A DNA stretch of 64,000 bases from JOPF133 sp052144935. GTDB lineage: Bacteria > Acidobacteriota > Terriglobia > Bryobacterales > Bryobacteraceae. This document shows positions 17,432 to 25,580 of the stretch, piece after piece. Positions within the stretch are counted from its first letter, which is position 1; the number at the start of each line of letters is the position of its first letter. The position numbers were made by a program, and so were the translations under genes. The stretch lies in NCBI GenBank assembly GCA_052144935.1, contig JBKQPR010000065.1, forward strand, positions 1 through 64,000, written 5' to 3'. The notes under the pieces are model-generated. The model searched no databases, had not been told where the DNA came from, and worked only from the letters and a program-made list of their open reading frames with translations.

Positions 17432-17602
17432 ATGGTTGAATCCCGGCTCCCTCAGGGGGCCCCCTCGGGGCCCGGCTCGGAAGCGAGGGCGTCCCGTAAG
17501 GGCGCGGTTGCGGCCCTGAGTCCCGTGAGTCCCGGCAGGGCGGCAGGGTCGGCAGGGCCGGCAGGAACGCGATTTCCCGCCCACCCGGTATATACTGTTG
17601 CG

Positions 17603-18076
17603 ATGGAGCCGCAGCCACCTCCTCTTCCCAGACCGCCCGGCGACGAGGAACGTCTCCGCCGCTTGCGCCAGGAGGCCGTCGAGCGCATGGAGCAGGAAGA
17701 TCCGCGGTGTGCGGATCCCTGGCCGTCTCCGCAACCCAAACTGACCGCTCCGGCCTACGGAGGCCCGGCGATGGTCACGCGGCGGTGGACGGTGCGCGGA
17801 ATTCTCATGCTGATTGGGGGCGCTCTGGCGGCCCTCGCGGCGGCACTTTGGGGATACCGCAGGGTTTCGGTCCCGGTTCACGGCAGGCCGCCGGCCCCGG
17901 TTTACGGCGGGCCGCCGGCCCCTCAACCTCAGCCGCCCGTGGGTGGGTCGTCATCGGCCCCTGCTTACGGCGGACCGCCGCCTCAACCGCAACCGCCCGT
18001 GGGTGGGTCATCATCGGCCCCTGCCTACGGCGGACCGCCGCCACAACCGCAACCGCCCGCGGGCCGGTCGCAATAG
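17603..18076 (+). CDS. Single-pass membrane protein with YGGPP repeats; possible maturase substrate
   Basis: 157 residues. An acidic, helical, proline-flanked start (DEERLRRLRQEAVERMEQED), one membrane helix at about residues 70-88 (ILMLIGGALAALAAALWGY), then a tail of Pro/Gly/Ser/Tyr repeats in which YGGPP occurs three times at a 20-residue period after an earlier YGGP before the helix. ATG 17603 is chosen; the open frame upstream is repeat DNA. Only 4 bp separate its stop from the radical SAM/SPASM gene, so the two are likely one operon. That arrangement, and the short repeated core, suggest it may be the peptide-like substrate of the maturase. This is inference; a structural envelope protein is the alternative. 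Confidence 0.65.
   Translation: MEPQPPPLPRPPGDEERLRRLRQEAVERMEQEDPRCADPWPSPQPKLTAPAYGGPAMVTRRWTVRGILMLIGGALAALAAALWGYRRVSVPVHGRPPAPVYGGPPAPQPQPPVGGSSSAPAYGGPPPQPQPPVGGSSSAPAYGGPPPQPQPPAGRSQ
17938..18065. repeat. 60-bp tandem repeat encoding the YGGPP units
   Basis: Two almost identical 60-bp units (ccgcccgtgggtgggtc... ending in caaccgcaa) plus a partial third. The frame is kept, so each unit adds 20 residues to the preceding protein's tail. The near identity points to recent duplication. Confidence 0.85.
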
Positions 18077-18080
18077 GGCC

Positions 18081-19339
18081 ATGGAGTGCGTGGCTGACCG
18101 TTTCACATATGCGGTCTGGGAGTTCACTCTGCAATGCAACCTGGGGTGTGTGCATTGCGGCTCGCGCGCCGCTTCGCCGCGATCGTCCGAACTCTCCACC
18201 GCGGAAGCGCTCGATCTGGTCCGGCAGCTTCACGAGGTGGGCATCCGGGAAGTCACGCTGATCGGCGGCGAGGCGTATTTGCGCCATGACTGGCTGACCG
18301 TGGTCGAAGCCATCCGCGCGGCGGGGATGGCCTGCACGCTGACCACGGGCGGTTACGGCATTTCCGCGGCGGCCGCGCGCGGCATGCGCCAGGCGGGCCT
18401 CCAGCAGGTTTCGGTTTCCATCGACGGCTGCCAACCGACGCACGACCTGCTGCGGGGCAAACCCGGCTCGTGGAGCGCGGCGTTCGCTCGCTCGGCCATT
18501 TTCGCGAGGCCGGAATTCCGGTCACCTGCAACACCCAGATCAATCGTCTGTCGGCGCCGGAGCTGCCGCTGATCTACGCCGATATCGTTCAAGCCGGATG
18601 CCGCGCCTGGCAGGTCCAGCTCACGGTCCCCATGGGCCGGGCGGCGGATCGTCCCGAAATTCTCCTGCAGCCGCCCGAGTTGCTGGATCTGTTCCCCCTG
18701 CTCAACGAGCTGGCGGCGTGGGCCCGCCGCGACGGGCTGTGGTTCTACCCCGGCAACAACATCGGCTACTACGGCCCGTACGAACGCCGCCTTCGCAATA
18801 CGCAGGGAGGCAGCGCCATCTGGGACGGCTGCCAGGCCGGGATCAATACCCTCGGCATTGAAGCGGACGGTACCATCAAAGGCTGCCCGTCCCTGCCGAC
18901 TTCGGCTTATTCGGGCGGCAACATCCGCGAGCGAACGCTGGCCGAGATTCTGGCCCGGGCTCCCGCGCTGGCCCTCAATGCGGGGCAAGGCACCGCCGCA
19001 GCCGCCGGGCACCTATGGGGCTACTGCCGCACGTGCGACTACGGCGAGTTGTGCCGCGGCGGCTGTTCCTGGACGGCACACGTCTTCTTCGGCCGGCGCG
19101 GGAACAATCCGTATTGCCACCATCGGTCGCTGGCGCACGCCCGTCAAGGCACGCGGGAACGCCTGGTGCTGGAGAAACCGGCGCCGGGAGAGCCTTTCGA
19201 TCACGGAGTCTTCACGCTGATCGAGGAGCCGGCGGACGCCCGGTGGCCGAAGGAGGATGCTCACCGCTTTCGTGCGGAGAGCATCCAGTGGACTCAGGCC
19301 GCTCAGGCGCCGGTGGCCCAGCTTCCGGTGCTGAGGTAG
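18081..19339 (+). CDS. Radical SAM/SPASM maturase-like protein (apparent frameshift)
   Basis: The cluster-binding motif is C19-x3-C23-x2-C26 (CNLGCVHC), followed by LIGGEAYLR and VSVSIDG of the radical SAM barrel. The C-terminal SPASM domain starts at GCQAGINTLGIEADGTIKGC and ends with CRTCDYGELCRGGC and CHH, enough cysteines for two auxiliary clusters. SPASM enzymes modify ribosomal peptides, proteins or sugars. The frame changes near 18485: adding one C after ttc restores GSWSAAF-RSLGHFREAGIPV and a 419-residue protein. So this is either a sequencing/assembly error or a recently broken gene. It is 4 bp downstream of the YGGPP-repeat protein, its most likely partner. Confidence 0.75.
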
Positions 19340-19377
19340 GCAGCGCCGACGGACCTCGTCGTTCAAGGACGAGGAAA

Positions 19378-19415
19378 CTCTTGACGCGGAGTCTTCCGAG
19401 TTACTCCGTCAAGAG
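19378..19415 (+). terminator. Strong hairpin after the radical SAM gene
   Basis: Arms CTCTTGACGCGGAGT (19378-19392) and ACTCCGTCAAGAG pair with one bulged base around a 10-base loop, 38 bp after the stop codon. There is no clear T-run, so termination is possible but not certain. Confidence 0.45.
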
Positions 19416-19567
19416 GTTTCGTTGGAAAATTTCGCAAATCCCGCGACCGTCTTCCACCCGAACCCGGTGGCTGGGTCGGCGCGCAATGGAGAGTTGCGTT
19501 TTTGCAGGGTGTGGAGATGCGCGGAGAGGATCGTGCGCCTGCCGGTTACAAAAAGAACACTACCCCC

Positions 19568-19597
19568 TTGACAACCCCGGCCCAATGGCGACACAAT
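19568..19597 (+). promoter_or_regulatory. Possible sigma-70 promoter of the TonB-dependent receptor gene
   Basis: A perfect TTGACA at 19568-19573 with CACAAT at 19592-19597, an 18-base spacing, about 70 bp before the ATG. The -10 is weak. A 7-bp inverted repeat (CGTTATC/GATAACG) lies in the leader at about 19600-19638. Confidence 0.4.
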
Positions 19598-19668
19598 CTC
19601 GTTATCGCTAAAGTCTCGCTATATGACGGTCGAGATAACGGACCGATTTCAAGTGTGAGGTGGAGAAA

Positions 19669-22600
19669 ATGAAGCTGCCCCGTATCGCAGTCGGATCGCT
19701 AATCTTCGTTCTATCGATTGGTAACGCAACGCTGTTTGCACAAACGCCCTCGGCCGTGGTGAACGGCACGGTGGTGGATCCTTCCGGCGCGAGCGTGCCG
19801 GATGCCAAGGTAACCGTAGTCAACCAGGAGACGAACGTCCAAAGCCAGAGAAACACGAGCGGGGATGGGGCGTTCACGATCATCAATCTTTTGCCCGGCA
19901 ATTACGTGCTGACGGTGGAAAAGAGCGGCTTCAAAAAGGTCGCGCTGCCGGTATTCAAGCTGGAGGTCAACCAGACGCTGACCGAAAACGTCACGCTGCA
20001 ACTGGGGTCGTCGACCGAGACGGTGGAGGTGAACGCCAATTCGGTGGAGGTGATGATCCAGACGTCGAGCACCGAATTAGGCACCACCATCACCGAAGAG
20101 GCCATGCACGAGCTGCCGCTGAACGGGCGTAACTTCACAGAACTGCTGATCACCCAGCCGGGCGTCAATCCGATGAACACGGCGCAGGGCGGCAATGGCA
20201 TCGGCAGCGCGGACGGCGGCAACATCGGCATTCCCAACGCGGTGGTCTACCGGCCTTCGGTGAACGGCGCGGGCAACCGGTCAAATGCGTTCTACATGGA
20301 CGGGATCATCAACACGGACGACCGCGGCGGCGGCTGGTCGATCCAGCCCATCGCGGACACCATTCAGGAATTCAAGGTGCAGTCGCACAATAACGACGCC
20401 GAATACGGGAACGTGCTGGGCGCGGTGGTGAACATCGTGACCAAGTCGGGCACCAACCGTTTCCATGGTTCGGCGTGGGAATTTGCGCGCAACCAGATCT
20501 TCGACGCGCGCAACCCGTTCACGGGCTTCTGCACGGCGGCCAATTGTCCGGCGTTAGCGAACCAGTTGAATGGCCAGGTGGCCGCGGGCACCCAGACGAC
20601 GGCGGGCGCGGCCGCCATCCTTTCCGGTACGCCGGTCTCTCCGCTGGGCTACACGGAGCAAATGTACGGCGGGACGGTGGGCGGACCGATTATCAAGAAC
20701 AAGACGTTTTTCTATTTCGGCTACGAAGGCTGGCACTTCGCGCAGCCGCAGAACAGCTACGCGATCGTTCCCAGCCCGCAGGAACTCTCGGGCGACTTCA
20801 GCGGAACGGTGTCGCCGGAGTTGGTCGGGGCGGTGAATTCGACCAAGACGGCCATCACCCCCAGCCAGATCTTCAACCCGTTCGCCGAAAGCGGAGCCAG
20901 CTCGACTGTGCCGTTTTATTGCGACAGCTCGGGGAATCCGATGCCACTGTTGAATCCCGGCGCCGCTTTTGGCCAACCGGGATACGGCGTGCAGGGGGCC
21001 GGGGGAACTGCCTGCAACAAGATACCGAGCGCCCTGGTCGATCAGAAGCTGGCCCAGGTGATCTCGGCTTACACGGCCGCGCAGTATAAGAACTGCGCGT
21101 TCACGCCCAACCTCGCGTTTGCGGTAGACAATTGCCTGGACGCCCGGAATAAAACCGACGTGGCCAACAACTTCGATATCCGCATCGACCATCACTTCAG
21201 CGACAGGAACACGGTGTTCGCGCGGGCCTACATGTTGTGGGATACCGATCAGGGAATCGTAGCCGGCACCACATCGGTGGCCCCCAGTCCCTACCACGTT
21301 TGGAACATCGGCGGGGCCTGGGACCATATCTTCACGCCCAAACTGATCATGGAAATCCGCGGCGGCATCAACGCCCGGCCGGTGGTAGTCAACCAGACCA
21401 ACCCGCAAGGCTCCACGCCGGAATCGAGCGCCGGTTATTCCAACCTGAGCACTACCTCGGGCTTCTACCTGACTCCTTCCAGCTATCCCAGCGTGATCGG
21501 CAATGTGGGCCCGGAGCACCGCGCCAACCCGGAGCACGACGTGAGCGGCAGTATGACCTGGAGCAAAGGGAAACACACCCTGCGATGGGGCGGGGAGTAC
21601 CTGTACGAGAACCGGCTGGAGACCAACCAATACGAGCAGTTCAGCTCCAGCACCACGCAGACGTGCCCCACCAACAGCTCCGGGCTTTTCACCTGCGGCA
21701 GCAACCAGGGCAACGCGCTGGCCTCGATGCTGCTGGACCTTCCTTCCGCGCTGACGGTGAACGTTCCGCAGTATGAGGAGATCCACGTGCGGATGACGCC
21801 CATCGGCGCTTTCGTGCAGGACGAATGGCACGTGAAGCCGAACCTGACCATCAATGTGGGGCTGCGGTACGATTACGACCCGGCGGTCCATTTACTGGTC
21901 TCGAACGGCGAGACGGTGAACGCGCTGAACCTGCCCGGCCGGCAGTTCATCATCGGATCTTCGCAAAGCGCCGCCTATACCACGGGATGCGGCTCGCCGC
22001 AGTTGCCGCCGTGCGTTCCCGGGGGCCTGAATAGCTCCAACCCGGCATTTCAGGTAACCGTCGGCGGGGTCACCTATAACACCCTCAACAACATCGTGTT
22101 CTCGAACTCCCAGCCGGCGCTGAAGGCTATCTCCGACAATATCGGCCCGCGGGTCGGCATCGCCTGGGGGTTCCTGCCGAAAACCGTTATGCGGGTCGGC
22201 TACGGGATCTATTACGATACGATCAGCTACCGCAGCCAGAACGCCGAGAATACCCTGCAAGGATCGATCTGGCCCTGGACTCGCGGCGTTTCCGACACGC
22301 TGAATAACGCCCCCATGGGGACGGCCGCGACGCCGACCATCGCGCCCATCTGCGCCAGCCTGACGGCTTGCGGACCGTACGGCGGCTACGCCACTTCCCA
22401 GCTCACAGGCCTGGCAGGCAGCAACCCGATCGTGGTGGCGCCCACGCCGTGGGGTTCCACTTTCGGCGGTTACTCCGACGCCCCCGCCTATAGCGATCCG
22501 CGGTCGCAGCAGTGGAATTTCCAAATCGAGCGGCAGTTGACGTCCTCGATCGGTGTTTCGGTGGGCTACGTGGGAAGCCATACGCAACGGCTGGAATGGT

Positions 22601-23631
22601 GCTGCAAGGCCAATTACCCGCAAGGCGGCCCGTTCTGCGAGAACAATGCGGCCCAGGGATTCACCTGCCCCACCACACCCCTGACATCCAACCAGATCAA
22701 CCAGACGGAATATCTGCCGTTCGCGGCGCAAGGATGGAATTACTCGCAATCCACCGGCTTTTCGACCTTCAATGCCCTGGAGGTGCAGTTCAATAAGCGC
22801 TTCTCGAATGGCCTGCAGACCCTGATTGCCTACACCTGGGAGAAGTGCCTGACGGACTCCAACGGCGACTATAACGCCGAGAACGGCTCCGAGGGCGCCC
22901 CCTATGAATACTTCTTCAACGCTCACTTGTCGAAGGGGCTTTGCACGTTCCAGGTGCCCAACGTCTTCACCTGGATCACGGTCTATGAATTGCCGTTCGG
23001 GCGCGGCAAACATCTGCTGAGCCATGGACCGCTTTCGTGGGTGCTTGGCAACTGGGAGACTAACTACTCCTTCATAGCGCGTAACGGCCAGGTATTCAAC
23101 CCGAGCTGGGGCGGCGCCAGCAACATCTGCGCCTCGCCGGCGGCGACCGGCTGCGTGCCCACGACGATCGCGGGTGTGGCGCCAACCAGCACCGATCCGG
23201 CCAATCTTTCCAACGCGGCGGGGTCGATCACGGGGTACAGCCGGCCGAGTGTGATGCCGGGCTGCAACCCCAAAGTTTCGAATCGGACGGTCACCCAGTG
23301 GTACAACCCGGCGTGCTTCGTCAGTCCGGCGTCGCTGGCGGTGGGACCGGGCTATGGCTTCGGGAACACTCCGCTGGGCTTCCTGACATCCATGCGGTGG
23401 ATCAATGTGGATGTGGCCCTGGTGAAGAATATCCCGATCGGCGAATCGAAAAGGCTGCAATTCCGCGCCGAAGCGTTCAACGTGGCCAACCATATGGTGC
23501 TGGCTGTGCCGGGCACGTCGATTGCGCCCTCGTACTCCAGCGGGGCCATCAGTTACGGCTCGGCGGGCGTGGTCACCGGCATCGCGAACACACCGCGGGA
23601 GCTGCAACTGGCGCTGAAGTTTTTGTTCTGA
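19669..23631 (+). CDS. TonB-dependent outer-membrane receptor with N-terminal carboxypeptidase-like domain (Oar/SusC-like)
   Basis: 1,320 residues. Signal peptide ending in ATLFAQ, then a CarboxypepD_reg-like domain (GTVVDPSGASVPDAKVTVVN to about residue 100), a plug domain (ELPLNGRNFTELLITQPGV) and a long beta-barrel ending in LQLALKFLF with a C-terminal Phe as in outer-membrane barrels. This architecture is expanded in acidobacteria and likely imports sugars, siderophores or peptides across the outer membrane with TonB energy. ATG 19669 follows GAGGTGGAG; the upstream GTG 19660 is less likely. No SusD-like partner is adjacent, so the substrate is unknown. Confidence 0.9.
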   Translation: MKLPRIAVGSLIFVLSIGNATLFAQTPSAVVNGTVVDPSGASVPDAKVTVVNQETNVQSQRNTSGDGAFTIINLLPGNYVLTVEKSGFKKVALPVFKLEVNQTLTENVTLQLGSSTETVEVNANSVEVMIQTSSTELGTTITEEAMHELPLNGRNFTELLITQPGVNPMNTAQGGNGIGSADGGNIGIPNAVVYRPSVNGAGNRSNAFYMDGIINTDDRGGGWSIQPIADTIQEFKVQSHNNDAEYGNVLGAVVNIVTKSGTNRFHGSAWEFARNQIFDARNPFTGFCTAANCPALANQLNGQVAAGTQTTAGAAAILSGTPVSPLGYTEQMYGGTVGGPIIKNKTFFYFGYEGWHFAQPQNSYAIVPSPQELSGDFSGTVSPELVGAVNSTKTAITPSQIFNPFAESGASSTVPFYCDSSGNPMPLLNPGAAFGQPGYGVQGAGGTACNKIPSALVDQKLAQVISAYTAAQYKNCAFTPNLAFAVDNCLDARNKTDVANNFDIRIDHHFSDRNTVFARAYMLWDTDQGIVAGTTSVAPSPYHVWNIGGAWDHIFTPKLIMEIRGGINARPVVVNQTNPQGSTPESSAGYSNLSTTSGFYLTPSSYPSVIGNVGPEHRANPEHDVSGSMTWSKGKHTLRWGGEYLYENRLETNQYEQFSSSTTQTCPTNSSGLFTCGSNQGNALASMLLDLPSALTVNVPQYEEIHVRMTPIGAFVQDEWHVKPNLTINVGLRYDYDPAVHLLVSNGETVNALNLPGRQFIIGSSQSAAYTTGCGSPQLPPCVPGGLNSSNPAFQVTVGGVTYNTLNNIVFSNSQPALKAISDNIGPRVGIAWGFLPKTVMRVGYGIYYDTISYRSQNAENTLQGSIWPWTRGVSDTLNNAPMGTAATPTIAPICASLTACGPYGGYATSQLTGLAGSNPIVVAPTPWGSTFGGYSDAPAYSDPRSQQWNFQIERQLTSSIGVSVGYVGSHTQRLEWCCKANYPQGGPFCENNAAQGFTCPTTPLTSNQINQTEYLPFAAQGWNYSQSTGFSTFNALEVQFNKRFSNGLQTLIAYTWEKCLTDSNGDYNAENGSEGAPYEYFFNAHLSKGLCTFQVPNVFTWITVYELPFGRGKHLLSHGPLSWVLGNWETNYSFIARNGQVFNPSWGGASNICASPAATGCVPTTIAGVAPTSTDPANLSNAAGSITGYSRPSVMPGCNPKVSNRTVTQWYNPACFVSPASLAVGPGYGFGNTPLGFLTSMRWINVDVALVKNIPIGESKRLQFRAEAFNVANHMVLAVPGTSIAPSYSSGAISYGSAGVVTGIANTPRELQLALKFLF

Positions 23632-23663
23632 GGGAGGCGCGCCGTCCTCTTTGCGCCGACAGA

Positions 23664-23722
23664 CCGCTCCCTAACGGTCGCGGCTCGATACCGCCTTCAG
23701 AGCCGCGACCGTCAGGGAGCAG
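23664..23722. repeat. Intergenic REP-like hairpin
   Basis: Two 23-base arms (CCGCTCCCTAACGGTCGCGGCTC and its complement at 23700-23722) differ at only two positions and flank about 13 bases. Located 32 bp after the receptor stop. It looks like a mobile REP-type palindrome and could also end transcription. Confidence 0.75.
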
Positions 23723-23875
23723 ATGCGCAAGGTTTATGACGCCGCGTTTAGATAGCGGTCGGCGATCACCCTCGGCTTTCAGCCACACCGGAGCGGCCGA
23801 TCGAAGCTCAAATACTCCGCGCCGGTGCTTGCGCGGCTGGCGAGGTGGCTTGATACGTTTTGGCTTCCCATGTGG

Positions 23876-24190
23876 TCATCTCAGTTCATGGCTTTTGAAT
23901 TCTTGCCGCGCGCCGTGGCGGATGCTTAATACCCTGACCAATTTGTGCGGTTCATCAATCTCGAAGATGACGCGGTAGACGTGCGGTTTCTTGCCGTAGA
24001 GCAGGTGCCTTAGGTGCGCGTCCTCAGGCGTCACTGGGCAGCGGCTGGGGGTTTCTTCCAGAGTGAAGACGGGGCGCTCCAATCCTCTGAACCATCGAAA
24101 TGCCGCGTCCGACTGTTCGGCGTCAACTACTGAGTAGATGCTCTCAAGCTCGCGCTCGGCGCGAGGCATGATGCTAACGAGGTATGCCAT
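23876..24190 (-). CDS. RelE/ParE family toxin
   Basis: 104 residues starting at ATG 24190: AYLVSIMPRAERELESIY at the N-terminus, then HLRHLLYGKKPHVYRVIFEI and VRVLSIRHGARQEF, the typical RelE/ParE strand pattern with C-terminal basic residues. RelE-type toxins cleave mRNA at the ribosome; ParE-type toxins block gyrase; the sequence alone does not separate them. Its start overlaps the antitoxin gene by 17 bp, as in type II modules. Confidence 0.85.
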   Translation of the reverse strand: MAYLVSIMPRAERELESIYSVVDAEQSDAAFRWFRGLERPVFTLEETPSRCPVTPEDAHLRHLLYGKKPHVYRVIFEIDEPHKLVRVLSIRHGARQEFKSHELR

Positions 24191-24464
24191 GCTTCGCCCG
24201 GAACTCGGCAAAGAACTCCCGGACGGGTCTGCCTTTCCCACTGCGTGCTTCGTCGAGCCCCTGGCGTATGGCTTCGTATACGTCGGCGCGGGCGGCGATA
24301 TCGAGCAGGCGCTGATAGGCCTCCGCATCCTGCACGATGGCTTCGGCCTTGCCCTTGACAGTGAGCACGACGGGCCGCTTGCTCTTCTTGAGTTGCTTCA
24401 TAAAAGCGCCGGAGCGGCGGCGGAAGGTGGTCAGCGATTGAATGTCCTTGGTGATGTCGAGCAT
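24174..24464 (-). CDS. Phd/YefM family antitoxin
   Basis: 96 residues. LTTFRRRSGAFMKQLKKSKRPVVLTVKGKAEAIVQDAEAY is the Phd/YefM DNA-binding fold, ending with a flexible basic tail that would bind the toxin. It is first in the operon, starts at ATG 24464 and has GGGAGGGG 6 bases upstream. These antitoxins repress their own promoter with the toxin as co-repressor; a perfect palindrome lies 25 bp upstream. Confidence 0.88.
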   Translation of the reverse strand: MLDITKDIQSLTTFRRRSGAFMKQLKKSKRPVVLTVKGKAEAIVQDAEAYQRLLDIAARADVYEAIRQGLDEARSGKGRPVREFFAEFRAKHGIPR

Positions 24465-24488
24465 GGGAAAACCCCTCCCTTATCAATA

Positions 24489-24504
24489 GCACCTTTTTAG
24501 GTGC
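24489..24504 (-). promoter_or_regulatory. Candidate antitoxin operator
   Basis: GCACCTTTTTAGGTGC is a perfect 6-bp inverted repeat around TTTT, 25-40 bp upstream of the antitoxin start. Its position fits autoregulation by a Phd/YefM protein; not shown directly. Confidence 0.5.
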
Positions 24505-24540
24505 GATCGCCCGTAGACAAAAAAGCTGGCGCCAAGCCGG

Positions 24541-24589
24541 CGATCGGCAGTCAGCCACACCGGGGCGGCTGGGAGCCGGCTGCCGATCG
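24541..24589. repeat. Intergenic inverted repeat flanking the toxin-antitoxin pair
   Basis: CGATCGGCAG (24541-24550) and CTGCCGATCG (24580-24589) are exact inverses. The stretch between contains tcagccacaccggggcggc; a close relative of it (tcagccacaccggagcggc, with cgatc after it) lies at about 23780-23806, on the other side of the TA genes. Confidence 0.6.
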
Positions 24590-24601
24590 CTTGCCGCTTC
24601 C

Positions 24602-24904
24602 TCACGGAACCTCGCCGCCAGCCTTTCCGAGCGCAATCTCCAACTCTGCCCGGGTCGACGGGGTGCTGATGAACAGCTCCTGGCGGGCGCCGGCGCTCAG
24701 GGCGATGGCCTTCCAGCCGTTCTGCGTGGGCACGGTGACCCGCACTTTGACCTTGCCCTTGGCGTCCCGGACGGGGCGGATCACGCCGGGAATCACGGAG
24801 CGGATTTCGGGGTTGGCGGCCAGCAATTCTTCGAGCACGGGGCGCAGGCCATCGATGATGCTGTGCTCGATCTTTAGCCGGTCCTTGGCCGCGCGCAAGC
24901 GCAT
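24602..24904 (-). CDS. DUF2103 family protein
   Basis: 100 residues matching DUF2103: LKIEHSIIDGLRPVLEELL, SVIPGVIRP and the strand NGWKAIALSAGARQELFIST. Members are predicted small metal-binding proteins; function unknown. Its ATG follows directly after the pcm stop codon with no gap, so it is the second gene of a pcm operon. Confidence 0.75.
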   Translation of the reverse strand: MRLRAAKDRLKIEHSIIDGLRPVLEELLAANPEIRSVIPGVIRPVRDAKGKVKVRVTVPTQNGWKAIALSAGARQELFISTPSTRAELEIALGKAGGEVP

Positions 24905-25552
24905 CTACTGCCATCCCTCTCCGCCGCGCAGAGGTACGAAGCGGCACAAGGTGGCCACGCGGTAATCGATCCGGCCGTCGCGTTTGGTAACCACGCGCAA
25001 CTCCTGATCGTGGCGCGGGCCCACCGGAATCACCAGGCGGCCGGGATCGCGAAGCTGGGAAAGCAGCGAGGGGGGGACATCCGGCGCCGCCGCGGCTACC
25101 GAGATGGCGTCGTACGGCGCGCGCTCCGGGTAGCCCATGGAGCCATCGCCCACCCGCACTTCCACGTTGTCCCCGGTGTGGGTGCGCTTGAGATTCGCCT
25201 CGGCCACGCGGGCCAGGGCGGGAACGATCTCGACGGCCACCACGTGCGCGGCCAGCCTGCCCAGCACGGCGGCCGCATATCCGCAGCCGGCCCCCACTTC
25301 GAGCACCGTCTCGGCGCCGGAGAGTTCCAGGACCTCGGCCATCAGCGCCGTCATATAAGGCTGCGAGATGGTCTGGCCATAGCCGATCGAGACCGGATCG
25401 TCCAGGTATGCCAGCAAGCGCGACTCGGTGGGAATAAACTCCTCGCGCGGAATCTCGCGCATGGCCTGCAGTACACGCGGGTCGTGGATGCCGCGCCGGC
25501 GCAACTGCTTTTCCACCATTCGCCGGCGTTCCTCGGGCCAGTCGGGAATCAC
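24905..25552 (-). CDS. pcm: Protein-L-isoaspartate O-methyltransferase
   Basis: 215 residues. Repairs isoaspartyl residues in aged proteins using SAM. PREEFIPTESRLLAYLDDPVSIGYGQTISQPYM is compressed here as the signature: GYGQTISQPYMTALM is the substrate-loop motif; motif I reads VLEVGAGCGYAAAVL; the late block is PGRLVIPVG. GTG 25552 is chosen, 10 bases after GAGG; GTG 25558 and ATG 25519 are alternatives. It is divergent from the isocitrate dehydrogenase gene with under 30 bp between starts. Confidence 0.9.
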   Translation of the reverse strand: MIPDWPEERRRMVEKQLRRRGIHDPRVLQAMREIPREEFIPTESRLLAYLDDPVSIGYGQTISQPYMTALMAEVLELSGAETVLEVGAGCGYAAAVLGRLAAHVVAVEIVPALARVAEANLKRTHTGDNVEVRVGDGSMGYPERAPYDAISVAAAAPDVPPSLLSQLRDPGRLVIPVGPRHDQELRVVTKRDGRIDYRVATLCRFVPLRGGEGWQ

Positions 25553-25580
25553 GGCCACCCCCACCTCTATAATAACTGTG

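Noticed and set aside
15752..17926. 724-codon minus-strand open frame
   Set aside because: Antisense to hpnB and neighbours, Arg/Gly/Pro-rich product without a family.
23664..23722. Insertion-sequence end
   Set aside because: Only a hairpin is present; no transposase frame or second end could be found.
23298..23978. 226-codon plus-strand frame past the receptor stop
   Set aside because: Out of frame with the receptor; its end is read through the REP-like hairpin and the antisense of the toxin gene.
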